A stretch of 64,000 nt of DNA. Origin: Monodelphis domestica (lineage: Eukaryota > Chordata > Mammalia > Didelphimorphia > Didelphidae). Shown in pieces: positions 11,276-22,242 of the stretch. The first letter of the stretch is position 1. Every line of letters starts with the position of its first letter. The DNA lies in NCBI RefSeq assembly GCF_027887165.1, contig NC_077230.1, positions 33,617,351-33,681,350 of the forward strand, read 5' to 3'. The notes beneath the pieces were generated by a model. It saw only the letters and a list, made by a program, of their open reading frames with translations. It ran no database searches and was not told the origin of the DNA. The translations under genes were made by a program, and so were the position numbers.

Positions 11276-12199
11276 TAAGTAAGTATTATTTTGATAGAGG
11301 ATAATTATTGCACAGGTTAATAATTGTTAGTATCATACATATAACATATGAAAAAATGGTTATCATATGCATGTATACTTTTTTATAAAAACCAATATGG
11401 AATTTCCTCCATATGACCATACTGTAAAAAGCAATCATTCTAATCTAACAAAATTTTTAGTTATTTTTCCTTTTCAACTTTTCATTGCCACTGCCACCAG
11501 CTTTAAAGAATCTGTCTCAAGTACTATTTATTAGTTCATAATTCCAGAGAACTCAATAGGCTTTAGTCAAGCCCTCATGATGCTCTGTTACTTTTGTTTC
11601 AGAATCTATATATAAACAAAAGAAATGCATATAAAAATCTGTACATATTATAGATTTCCTGTAAGGATACATATTGTTCATGAGAATCTCCTTATTACCT
11701 TACTTTTTTGGTCATATTCCTCTCCAAATCATATTTTAAGAGCTACAAAGTATAGTTTTATATTCATCACTCTCTTATAGAATTTAGTTTAAATTTCTAT
11801 CAAAGTATTTTAAATAACAATGAAAATAACTTCATAAAACTTTCCCCCTTAAAATTTCAGTTCATTCTCTCATAAAGGTATAAAAGCTCAGTGGAATAAG
11901 GATACCTCTTTAGGATTCATACATAGGCACAGGCAGCACTTATGCTTTGGGACATGGGTGAACAGAACACGTTGGAGGGCAATGAAATTAGAGCTAAGAG
12001 ATATCCCAAAACTATCCTCATTAAGGACATTGTAACATGTAAGGCATCCATTGATGTTAAGTGAGCAGCCTAGATGTAATCATAAAACTGACTGGACAGG
12101 ACCCTTCCTCCTGATAGGGAATATTTTAATATGGATACTTGCACACACATATGTATTTCCATTTAAGTGTGTATACACATATATACAATAATCTATACT
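11276..12199. other. No gene or clear repeat recognised
   Basis: AT-rich sequence with no supported exon. The first few bases are the decayed edge of the minisatellite. Confidence 0.4.
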
Positions 12200-12960
12200 A
12201 AAAAATAAGCATCATATGAAACTGAGAAACACTAGCAGCTATCCCAATAAATATAAGAGTAACGAAAAAATACCAACTCTCCCCAATACTATTTGAAATT
12301 TTTCTGGAAATACAATAGTAATAAGAAAGACAAATCCAGGACCTAAAGGGATGAAAACAGGAGTATATCTAGTTATTCTTATTTGCTTATAACTGACAGA
12401 TGTCTTAGAAAATCCTAAAAAATCAGGAGATATTGTAACTGAGATGAGAATTTATAGCAAATTTACATTCTACAAAGTAAACCCTCAAAAATCAATACTA
12501 TTTCTATATAATAGCCACAAAGATTCAATGGGTAGTAATAGAGATAAAATTCACATTGTAAATAACTATAAATAGCTTCAAATAACATGTTAGGCTCAAA
12601 CTACTGAAATATACAAACTAATTGTATAAACAACATTATAAAGTGATCCTTGAGGAAGAAAAGAAAACTATAAATAGCTGGAGGGAATATTCATTATTCA
12701 TGACTGGTGATCATAATTTAGGGCAAGTGTCAGTGCTACTCTACTTAACCAATTTCTAGTGCTATGGCAATCAGATTTTTAAAGGTTACATTATGAAATT
12801 CAATAGAATTCTAACAACTCAATTTAAAAATATATATATAAAGGGAAATAATGAATGAAGACTGGGAAATATAAAGTCTGTAAATTAAATACTGAGTCCA
12901 GACTTCATACTGTTATAAGGAAGCAATCACCAAAGCCATACTCTAATGATTAAAAAATTG
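12200..12960 (+). mobile_element. Ancient L1 fragment (RT region of ORF2)
   Basis: Around 12280-12320 the sequence encodes a degraded form of the L1 'GCPLSP..F.I.LE' RT block. It then gives residues like those after the FADD motif ('LENPKKSG') and ends near 'SPDF'. It is heavily mutated with no useful frame. Confidence 0.6.
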
Positions 12961-13009
12961 AAAATTAAATTTTGTATATATAGTCAGTGAAGGGTGGTTT
13001 AGCATAAAT

Positions 13010-14060
13010 GTTTGTTGTATTGTGACAAAGGCTTTTTTCTAAATCAAAAAATTATGTGGTTTAGGCCGTTTTTCTTTTCTATATGATTGTCTTTACTCTT
13101 TTCCTTATGTTAAACTATCTTTTGTATTCCTCGAATAAATCTAATTTTTTTAACCACAGATTGGTTTTTGGCTCAATCACTGTATTTTGTTGACAGAATT
13201 TTACTAAAAATTGTTAAATTAAGTTTCATTAAAAGTCTGGACTTCTGTAATTTTTCCTTCCCTTGTTTAGGTGTTAGGATTATAATTATTCAGTGAAATT
13301 TAATAGTGCTTTCTCAATGTTTTGAAAATATTTTATGTGTATAGTAATACTATAATTATTCTTTGAAAGTTTGACTCAATTCAGGACTAGGAATTTTTCA
13401 CCAATATCCCCTGAATTCCCACTTTGGCATGGCATTTCATTTATACTTTGATTTCTTTCTCTCAATTGGATTATTAAAGAACTTTATATGGGATTCTGTT
13501 AGTTTGGATATTTAATATGCTCGAAGATTTTTCTCTATTTTGTATTTTCAGTTTTATCATCATAAAATCATATAAAGTTGGAAATTATTTGATTCCAGTT
13601 TTGTGTTTTATTATATTTTCTAGATTCTTAATTGGATTTTCTTCCATCTTTCTAATCATGTTGATGATTTGTCAAATTTGTTCATCTTTTTAAAAAAATC
13701 AACTTGTAGTTTTATTCATTATTTTCATCATTTGCAAAGTGGATTTTTCATTTAGTTTTCTCTAATTTTTCATAGTTCATTTTTCTATATTTTCTATTTA
13801 TTAGCTGCATTTCAGATATTTTAGTATGTTATTTCATCCTTATAATTTCCAATTGCATTTCCTGTTTTACCTAAAAGTTTATCAATTAAAAAGTCATGTT
13901 GGTTTTCCAAGTTATGTCTCTTAAAATTGTTTTATGTTATTTCAAATTTTTTAAATTGTCTTTTCTTTTTCCTACAAAATGTGGGAAATGAATAATAAAC
14001 TCTTTTATGAATTTATATTGTCAATCAAATTTCTATATCGGCCATGTTGAAAAAATACGA
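13010..14060 (-). mobile_element. Ancient L1 fragment, reverse (ORF2 middle)
   Basis: T-rich sequence whose minus strand resembles the L1 RT and linker region, in the same order as the reverse L1 at 61700-63000. It is strongly decayed. Confidence 0.5.
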
Positions 14061-14064
14061 ATGT

Positions 14065-14410
14065 CTTATTCTGTACTCTTGAGTCTTTGATTTATCAGGA
14101 GGCAAATAGTATGCTTTTTCATTAAGCGTCTTGAATCATGGTTGGTCATTACACTGATTAGAATTCCTAATTTGTTCAATGTTTTTGTCATTACCATATT
14201 GTTCTCCTTGGCTCTGTTTACTTGTCTCTCCTTCACACTTTACAAGTCTTCCCATTATTTTCTCAAACCTTCTTCCATTATTTATTGAAATACAATAACA
14301 TTCTATCATATATCATATTTACATCACATAACTTTCAGCCATTCCTCAATTTGTGGGCTTGCCTTCAAATTTCTATCCCTAGCCACATTAAAAAGGTATA
14401 TAATATATTT
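14065..14410 (-). mobile_element. Old L1 3'-end fragment, reverse
   Basis: Contains 'tggttggtcattacactgat' and 'cagccattcctcaatttg', which on the minus strand are the ORF2 C-terminal and 3' UTR landmarks of older L1 copies. It is separate from the preceding fragment because the order of L1 parts restarts. Confidence 0.5.
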
Positions 14411-14510
14411 TAAAATATGTATGCAAATACATATATGTGATATATAAATATATTTATGTATATGACTATCACTCCCTTCCTCTGGCCTCCCTCTAATTAC
14501 CCCATTTTCC

Positions 14511-17500
14511 CATAGTATACTAATATGTGGGGGAAATGTTTCCCCATGTATACTAATATGTGGGGGAAATGTAATGTATAAATGGGGGTAAAGAAAGACC
14601 AAATAGAATAATCTTTCTCACACAAAGATTCACATGGGAAGGGGAGGGGAAGAAAACTCCTATAAGAAGAAGAAGAGAGGGTTTTTTTTTTTTTTACTTA
14701 AACCTTAATCTCAGGGAAATCAACTCTGAGAGGGAAAAACATCCAGATCAATTGGGATCATGAATTCTATCTTACCCAACAAGGGTAGGGAGAAGGGAAA
14801 ACCAAGGGGGGGAGGGGGAGAGGGAGAACAAAAAGGGAGGGAAAGAGACGGGGGAGGGGGAGGGAACCAAAAGGGAGGGAATAAAAAGGGAAACATCAAG
14901 GGAGGGGACAAGGGGGACTGATTCAAAGTAAATCACTGGACTAAAAGGTAGAGCCGAAGAAGAAAAGGTTAGAATTAGGGAAGGATATCAAAATGCCAGG
15001 GAGTCCACAAATGACAATCATAACTTTGAACGTGAATGGGATGAACTCACCCATAAAACGTAGACGAATAGCAGAATGGATTAGAATCCAAAACCCTACC
15101 ATATGTTTTCTTCAAGAAACACACATGAGGTGGATTGACACCCACAAGGTCAGAATTAAAGGATGGAGTAAGACCTTCTGGGCCTCAACTGATAGAAAGA
15201 AGGCAGGAGTGGTAATCATGATATCTGATAAAGCCAATGCAAAAATAGACCTGATCAAAAGGGATAGGGAAGGTAATTATATTTTGTTAAAAGGGACTCT
15301 AGACAATGAGGAAATATCATTAATCAACATGTATGCACCAAATAATATAGCACCCAAATTTCTAATGGAGAAACTAGGAGAATTGAAGGAAGAAATAGAC
15401 AGTAAAACCATATTAGTGGGAGACGTAAACCAACCATTATCAAATTTAGATAAATCAAAAAATAAAGAGGTAAAAGAAGTGAATGAAATCTTAGAAAAAT
15501 TAGAATTAGTAGACATATGGAGAAAAATAAATAGGGATAAAAAGGAATACACCTTCTTCTCAGCACCACATGGCACATTCACAAAGATTGACCATACATT
15601 AGGTCACAGAAACATGGCACACAAATGCAGAAAAGCAGAAATAATGAATGCAGCCTTCTCAGATCACAAGGCAATAAAAATAATGATTAGTAATGGTACA
15701 TGGAAAACCAAATCTAAAACCAATTGGAAATTAAACAATATGATACTCCAAAACCGTTTACTTAAAGAAGAAATCATAGAAACAATTAATAATTTCCTCG
15801 AGGAAAATGACAATGGCGAAACATCCTTTCAAACCTTTTGGGATGCATCCAAAGTGGTAATCAGAGGTAAATTTATATCCCTGAATGCTTATATTAACAA
15901 ACAAGGGAGAGCAGAGATCAATCAATTGGAAATGTAAATGAAAAAACTTGAAAGCGATCAAATTAAAACCCCCCAGCAGAAAACCAAACTAGAAATCCTA
16001 AAAATTAAGGGAGAAATTAATAAAATCGAAAGTGATAGAACTATTGATTTAATAAATAAGACAAGAAGCTGGTACTTTGAAAAAACAAACAAAATAGTCA
16101 AAGTACTGGTCAATCTAATTAAAAAAAGGAAGGAAGAAAAGCAAATTAACAGCATTAAAGATGAAAAGGGGGACAGCACCTCCGATGAAGAGGAAATTAA
16201 GGCAATCATTAGAAATTACTTTGCCCAATTATATGGCAATAAATACACCAATTTAGGAGAAATGGATGAATATATACAAAAATACAAACTGCCTAGACTA
16301 ACAGAAGAGGAAATAGAATTCTTAAATAATCCCATATCAGAAATGGAAATCCAACAAGCCATCAAAGAACTTCCTAAGAAAAAATCCCCAGGGCCTGATG
16401 GATTCACCAGTGAATTCTATCAAACATTCAGAGAACAGTTAATCCCAATACTATACAAACTATTTGACATAATAAGCAAAGAGGGAGTTCTACCAAACTC
16501 CTTTTACGACACAAACATGGTACTGATTCCAAAACCAGGCAGGTCAAAAACAGAGAAAGAAAACTATAGGCCAATCTCCCTAATGAATATAGATGCAAAA
16601 ATCTTAAATAGGATACTAGCAAAAAGACTCCAGCAAGTGATCAGAAGGATCATTCACCATGATCAAGTAGGATTCATACCAGGTATGCAGGGCTGGTTCA
16701 ACATTAGGAAAACCATCCACATAAATGACCACATCAAGAAGCAAACTAGCAAGAACCACATGATTATCTCAAGAGATGCAGAAAAAGCATTTGATAAAAT
16801 ACAGCACCCATTCCTATTAAAAACACTAGAAAGCATAGGAATAGAAGGGTCATTCCTAAAAATAATAAACAGTATATATCTAAAACCATCAGCTAATATC
16901 ATCTGCAATGGGGATAAACTAGATGCATTCCCAATAAGATCAGGAGTGAAACAAGGATGCCCATTATCACCTCTACTATTTGACATTGTACTAGAAACAC
17001 TAGCAATAGCAATTAGAGAAGATAAAGGAATCGAAGGCATTAAAATAGGCAAGGAGGAGACCAAGTTATCACTCTTTGCAGATGACATGATGGTCTACTA
17101 GAGACTAGAGAATCCTAGAGATTCAATCAAAAAGCTAATTGAAATCATCAACAACTTTAGCAAACTTGCAGGATACAAAATAAACCCACATAAATCATCA
17201 GCTTTTCTATATATCTCCAACACAGCTCAGCAGCAAGAATGAGAAAGAGAAATCCCATTCAAAATCACCTTAGACAAAATAAAATACCTAGGAATCTACC
17301 TCCCAAGACAAACACAGGAACTATATGAACACAACTACAAAACATTCGCCACACAACTAAAACTAGACTTGAGCAAATGGAAAAACATTAACTGCTCATG
17401 GATAGGACGAGCCAATATAATAAAAATGACCATCCTACCCAAACTTATTTATCTATTTAGTGCCATACCCATTGAACTACAAAATACTTCTTCACTGATT

Positions 17501-19165
17501 TAGAAAAACCATAACAAAGTTCATTTGGAAGAACAAAAGATCAAGGATATCCAGGGAAATAATGAAAAAAAAAACACATATGATGGGGGCCTTGCAGTCC
17601 CTGACCTTAAACTATATTACAAAGCAGGAGTCATCAAAACAATTTGGTACTGGCTAAGAAACAGAAAGGAAGATCAGTGGAATAGACTGGGGGAAAGCGA
17701 CCTCAGCAAGACAGAATACGATAAACCCAAAGATCCCAGCTTTTGGGACAAAAATCCATTATTCGACAAAAACTGCTGGGAAAATTGGAAGACAGTGTGG
17801 GAGAGACTAGGAATAGATCAACACCTCACACCCTACACCAAGATAAATTCAAAATGGGTGAGTGACTTAAACATAAAGAAGGAAACCATAAGTAAATTGG
17901 GTAAACACAGAATAGTATACATGTCAGACCTTTGGGAGGGGAAAGGCTTTAAAACCAAGCAAGACATAGAAAGAGTCACAAAATGTAAAATAAATATTTT
18001 TGACTACATCAAACTAAAAAGCTTTTGTACAAACAAAACCAATGTAACTGAAATCAGAAGGGAAACAACAAATTGGGAAAAAATCTTTATAGAAACCTCT
18101 GACAAAGGTTTAATTACTCATATTTATAAAGAGCTAAATTAATTGTACAAAAAATCAAGCCATTCTCCAATTGATAAATGGGCAAGGGACATGGATAGGC
18201 AGTTCTCAGATAAAGAAATCAAAACTATTAACAAGCACATGAAGAAGTGTTCTAAATCTCTTATAATCAGAGAGATGCAAATAAAAACAACTCTGAGGTA
18301 TCACCTCACACCTAGCAGATTGGCTAACATAACAGCAAAGGAAAGTAATGAATGCTGGAGGGGATGTGGCAAAGTAGGGACATTAATTCATTGCTGGTGG
18401 AGTTGTGAACTGATCCAACCATTCTGGAGGGCAATTTGGAACTATGTCCAAAGGGCGACAAAAGAATATCTACCCTTTGATCCAGCCATAGCACTGCTGG
18501 GTCTGTACCCCAAAGAGATAATGGACACAAAGACTTGTACAAAAATATTCTTAGCTGCGCTCTTTGTGGTGGCCAAAAACTGGAAATCGAGGGGATGCCC
18601 ATCAATTGGGGAATGGCTGAGCAAATTGTGGTATATGTTGGTGATGGAATACTATTGTGCTCAAAGGAATAATAAAGTGGAGGAGTTCCATGGAGACTGG
18701 AACAACCTCCAGGAAGTGATGCAGAGAGAGAGGAGCAGAACCAGGAGAACATTGTACACAGAGACTAATACACTGTGGTATAATCGAAGGTAATGGACTT
18801 CTCCATTAATGGTGATGTAATGTCCCTGAACAATTTGTAGGGATCCAGGAGAAAAAAACACTATTCATAAGCAAAGGATAAACTATGGGAGTGGAAACAC
18901 CGAGGAAAAGCAACTGCCAGAATACAGTGGTTGAGGGGACATGACAGAGGAGAGCCTCTAAATGAACACTCTAATGCAAATATTATCAACAAAGCATTGG
19001 GTTCAAATCAAGAAAACATGTAATGCCCAGTGGATTTATGCGTCGGCTATGGGGGCTGGGGGGAGGAAAAGAAAATGATCTATGTCTTTAACGAATAATG
19101 CTTGGAAATGATCAAATAAAATATATTTAAAAAAAATAAAAAAGAAAAGAAAAAAAAGAAAAAAG
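14511..19165 (+). mobile_element. L1 LINE, comparatively young, 5'-truncated in the inter-ORF region
   Basis: Starts in the inter-ORF region with a doubled 'tatactaatatgtgggggaa' segment (about 14515-14570), followed by a long G/A-rich tract (14770-14920). ORF2 is nearly complete (14993-18793). The 3' UTR runs to an A-rich tail at about 19110-19165. ORF1 and the 5' UTR are absent, typical of incomplete reverse transcription at integration. No clear target-site duplication could be identified by eye. Confidence 0.92.
14993..18793 (+). pseudogene. L1 ORF2 (endonuclease + reverse transcriptase), four in-frame stops and a short shifted stretch
   Basis: Starts at ATG 14993 (MPGSPQMTIITLNVNGMN) and runs about 1,267 codons in one frame. 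Order of parts: an APE-type endonuclease (about residues 7-235) with 'TLNVNGMNSP', 'QETHMR' and 'SDHKAIKIM'; a linker; a reverse transcriptase with '[13 protein letters not shown]', '[10 protein letters not shown]' and 'LFADDMMVY'; and a C-terminal CX3C-X7-HX4C knuckle starting at 18353 ('CWRGC...HCWWSC'). Stops interrupt it at 15935 (TAA), 17099 (TAG, just after FADDMMVY), 17240 (TGA) and 18140 (TAA). Two 1-bp losses near 17480-17510 shift the frame, and a poly(A) run near 17570 restores it. The endonuclease part (314 codons) is intact. No full-length product is possible, so it is a recently dead copy. Confidence 0.93.
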
Positions 19166-19224
19166 AAAAACCAGTGAATGGGAACCCACTATTCCTGAGG
19201 CTGCTCATTCCACTTTGAAAGTAA

Positions 19225-19345
19225 ATTGGGCAAGTGCAGCCAAGATGGAGGAAACACAGCAGGGAGTTTCCCCATGAAATTCATCCAAATAGAACTAGAA
19301 CATTATCTAAAACCCAGATAAGGAAATTTTCTTAAGTCACATTTT
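19225..19345 (+). mobile_element. Possible L1 5' UTR scrap
   Basis: Contains 'gtgcagccaagatggaggaa', which resembles the 'gccaagatgg' start of L1 5' UTRs seen elsewhere in this window. It is short and changes abruptly into reverse-oriented L1 sequence. Confidence 0.35.
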
Positions 19346-20430
19346 TCTATCCCTTTTCAGTAGCAGGAGACAAAGAGGACTCTCTTCATTGAAAACAGAT
19401 ACTTCTACCCTTAAATTACTCCCATCCCCACCACACCTTTCTTATTCTCCTTCTACTACTTCACATTAAAGCAAGATAGATTCTATACCCCAATGAATCA
19501 GGCTGTTCTTCCCTCTCTGATCCAATTCCAATTAGAGTAAGGTTCAAGTAATACTTGTCACCACCCTCATCCTTCCCTCCATAGTAATAGTATTACTTAC
19601 CTCCTGTGCCATGTTAGATGATATAATTTACCCCATTTCCACTTCTCTTGTCCCATTACTCAGTACAATCTTCTTTATCACTCCTAGTTTTTAAAAATAT
19701 TCTAAATAGCTTACAACAATCTCTGTCTATATATATATTTCTATTATGATGATAATTTTAAAGAGTTACAGATATCTTTCCATATAGGAATATGAAAAAT
19801 TTGACCATATTGAAGCCCTTAAATGTTTTCTCTTATTTACTTTTTTATGTTCTTGAATTTTGAGTCTAAACATCAAATTTTCTGTTAGGTATTTTTTTCA
19901 GGAATGTGTGGAAACCTTCTATTTTATTAATTAGCCTTTCTTTCCCCTGAAATAGTCTGCTTTGATGGGTAGCTTATTATCCTTTCCCTGGGTCAATTCT
20001 CATTTTCCAGGAATTATTTTCTTCAGAAATATTGTTCACTACTTTTTTCTTTTTGCCAATTCTGATTTTTTAAAAGAATTGACTTCTTTCTCAAATATTT
20101 TGTGCCTCTATTACCACGTTGTTGAATTTCTTTTCATTATGTTCTTGGATTTTTCTCATTAATTTTCTCAGTTTTTTGTTTTCTAGTCTTATTTTATTTT
20201 TGAAATACAATTTTTGTTTCTTTTTAAAATGTTTCTTTAGCTCTTTTAGGAGTTATTGTTGGATTTCTGTCCAATCTCCACTTTTCTTGGAGGCTTTTTG
20301 TAGTCATTGTCTTTTTCTGAATTTGTATCTTGAACTTCTCTGTCACCTTAGTAGTTATATTTATGATTAGATTCTTTTGGTTTGCTCATTTTTTAGCATA
20401 TTTCTTGACTGTACCTTAGATTAGAGTTGG
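19346..20430 (-). mobile_element. Old L1, reverse: inter-ORF and ORF1 coiled-coil region
   Basis: C-rich inter-ORF sequence (19430-19660) is followed by T-rich sequence. On the minus strand this encodes lysine/glutamate-rich coiled-coil residues typical of L1 ORF1. The same order occurs at 47700-49320. Decayed. Confidence 0.6.
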
Positions 20431-21058
20431 GCACAATCACCAGTTTTTGAGTTAATAGTCAAATAATACAGTTTGCTAAGAAAAATACAACTTGGAGGGT
20501 ATTAAATCTGCTGACAGGCCACTTTGACTTTAAGCCTGTAACCCAAAAGTTTCTACCAAGCCCACCACACCCTGCTGCATGTAAGCATACGACAATCACG
20601 AGGTGGAGGTCTGCCTTTGGGGTATCTTATAAGACAGAAGGCGGAGGTCTGCTCTTGGGGTGACTGGCAAGGTGCAATGACTATATCAGTCTTGGGGCTG
20701 CTGACTCCTAACATTAATAGGAAATTGTCAGCAAAAACAATTAACCTCTGACCTTTTATTGAGATAACTTAGAAAGGTCAGTCATATAACTGATATTAGT
20801 TACCTCACATAGTGATGATTTCTGTACTTTCTAGCTTATTCTGCACTTGCAGCATTAATTAAGAACTGCCCATGCGAAAGATTTATTTTCACCCTACTTT
20901 AATTTTTATTGTATTTTCTCTCTTTAATATGGTACTATGTCATCAGATTTTCCTAAGACTTGGGGTCTTTAGTCTTGATCTTGACCACAGTCACCCTGCT
21001 TCCAGTAAACCTATTATTTTCTTGGAGACTGTATTGGTGTGATAATTTTTCACCACAA
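20431..21058. mobile_element. LTR-like block, unassigned (fossil)
   Basis: A block of non-L1 sequence between two L1 pieces. It has two near copies of 'ggaggtctgc' within about 60 bp (20600-20660) and a late segment reading 'gtaaacctattattttcttggagactg', which resembles retroviral U5 ends. It could be a solo LTR or another element. No flanking duplication was found. Confidence 0.35.
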
Positions 21059-21595
21059 AATGCGAATTAAAACAACTCTGAGGTACCCACTACACATCTG
21101 TTAGATTAGCAAATATGAAGTAAAGGAAAATAATAAATAATGTACAGACTGGCATAATTGGGACACTAATGTATTGCTGGGGGGGTTGCGAACTGATCCA
21201 ACCATTCTGCAGGGCAATTTGGAATTATGCCCAGTAATACCACTACTAGGTCTGAAATCCAAAGAGACTTAAAAAAATGGGAAAGGACATGGTTGTACAA
21301 AAATAGTTAAAGCTGCCCTTTTTGTGGTGGCAAAGAAATGGAAACTAAAGGGACATCCCTCAATTTGGGAATGGCTGAACAAATTGTGGCAGATGATGGT
21401 GACAGAATACTATTGTGCTCTGACATTAACAGGATGATCTCAGAAAGAGTTGGAAAGACCTATATTAATTGATGCACTGAAATGAACAGAACCAGGAAAA
21501 CATTATAAACAGTAACAGCAATAGTGTGGAATGATCAAATTTGATAGACTTAGCTGCTCTCAGTGATACAATGATTCAGACAGCATTTTAGATAG
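21059..21595 (+). mobile_element. Old L1 3'-end fragment
   Basis: Starts 'aaatgcgaattaaaacaact' and follows L1 ORF2 C-terminal landmarks ('gatccaaccattctgcaggg', 'gggaatggctgaacaaattg') to the 3' UTR. The 'cagaaagagttggaaagacc' variant marks an older subfamily than the 14511 element. Confidence 0.8.
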
Positions 21596-21919
21596 GTAGC
21601 CACAAACACAGAAAAGATGTAGGATGACAGGGGATGGAAGAAATAAGTCAGGGGGTTTTGAGGATAAGCCTGAAATATGTTTCTTTGCAGGCAGTAGGGA
21701 AGGAGTCAGCAGACAGAGACTGAGAATAAGTCAGAGTGTGGGGACAGATTCCAGTTCCATTGCCATGTGGACCATTTCAACTATTTCAGATCCTGAGCTC
21801 TGTGGCTCTCAGGCTCAGTAAGAATTCCATTATCTGCTTGTTTTCTTATTGGTGGTTTGGAGAGTGAAGCCTGACTTCAGATCTATACTCAAATGCATTT
21901 TCTCTCTTTTCGTTCCTGT
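21596..21919. other. No gene recognised
   Basis: Unassigned sequence. A 65-codon open frame at 21624-21821 has no recognisable family and no supporting signals. Confidence 0.35.
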
Positions 21920-21934
21920 CCAATTTGGATTTCT

Positions 21935-22227
21935 TTTTTTTTTTTCAATTAAATTAAATTTTATTTTATTTTTTTGGTTACAATACTCACTTCATTTCCC
22001 TCCCTCCTCTCCACCCACACTTCCCACAGCCAAGGCGCAATTTCATTGGGTATTACTTGTGTCCTTGATCAGAACCTATTTCAATACTGTTGTTTGCACT
22101 AGGATGTTCATTTAGAGTCTACATCCCCAACCATATCCCTTTGACCCATGGATTCAAGCAGTTGATTTTCTCCTGGGTTTTTACTCCCACAGTATTTCCT
22201 CTGGATGTGGATAGTGGTTTTTCTCAT
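21935..22227 (-). mobile_element. L1 LINE 3'-end insertion with target-site duplication
   Basis: A 293-bp reverse-oriented L1 3' end. It starts with a T-run and is flanked by 'ccaatttggatttct' (21920-21934) and 'ccaaattggatttct' (22228-22242), differing by one base. It carries only 3' UTR and the last few ORF2-proximal bases. Confidence 0.93.
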
Positions 22228-22242
22228 CCAAATTGGATTTCT

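Noticed and set aside
14720-14926. Pro/Ser-rich minus-strand frame
   Set aside because: Translation of the G-rich L1 inter-ORF tract; low complexity.
15277-17088. Several minus-strand open frames opposite the plus-strand L1 ORF2 (and plus-strand ones at 61704-63479)
   Set aside because: Antisense shadows of ORF2; the same shadow frames recur wherever the L1 recurs.
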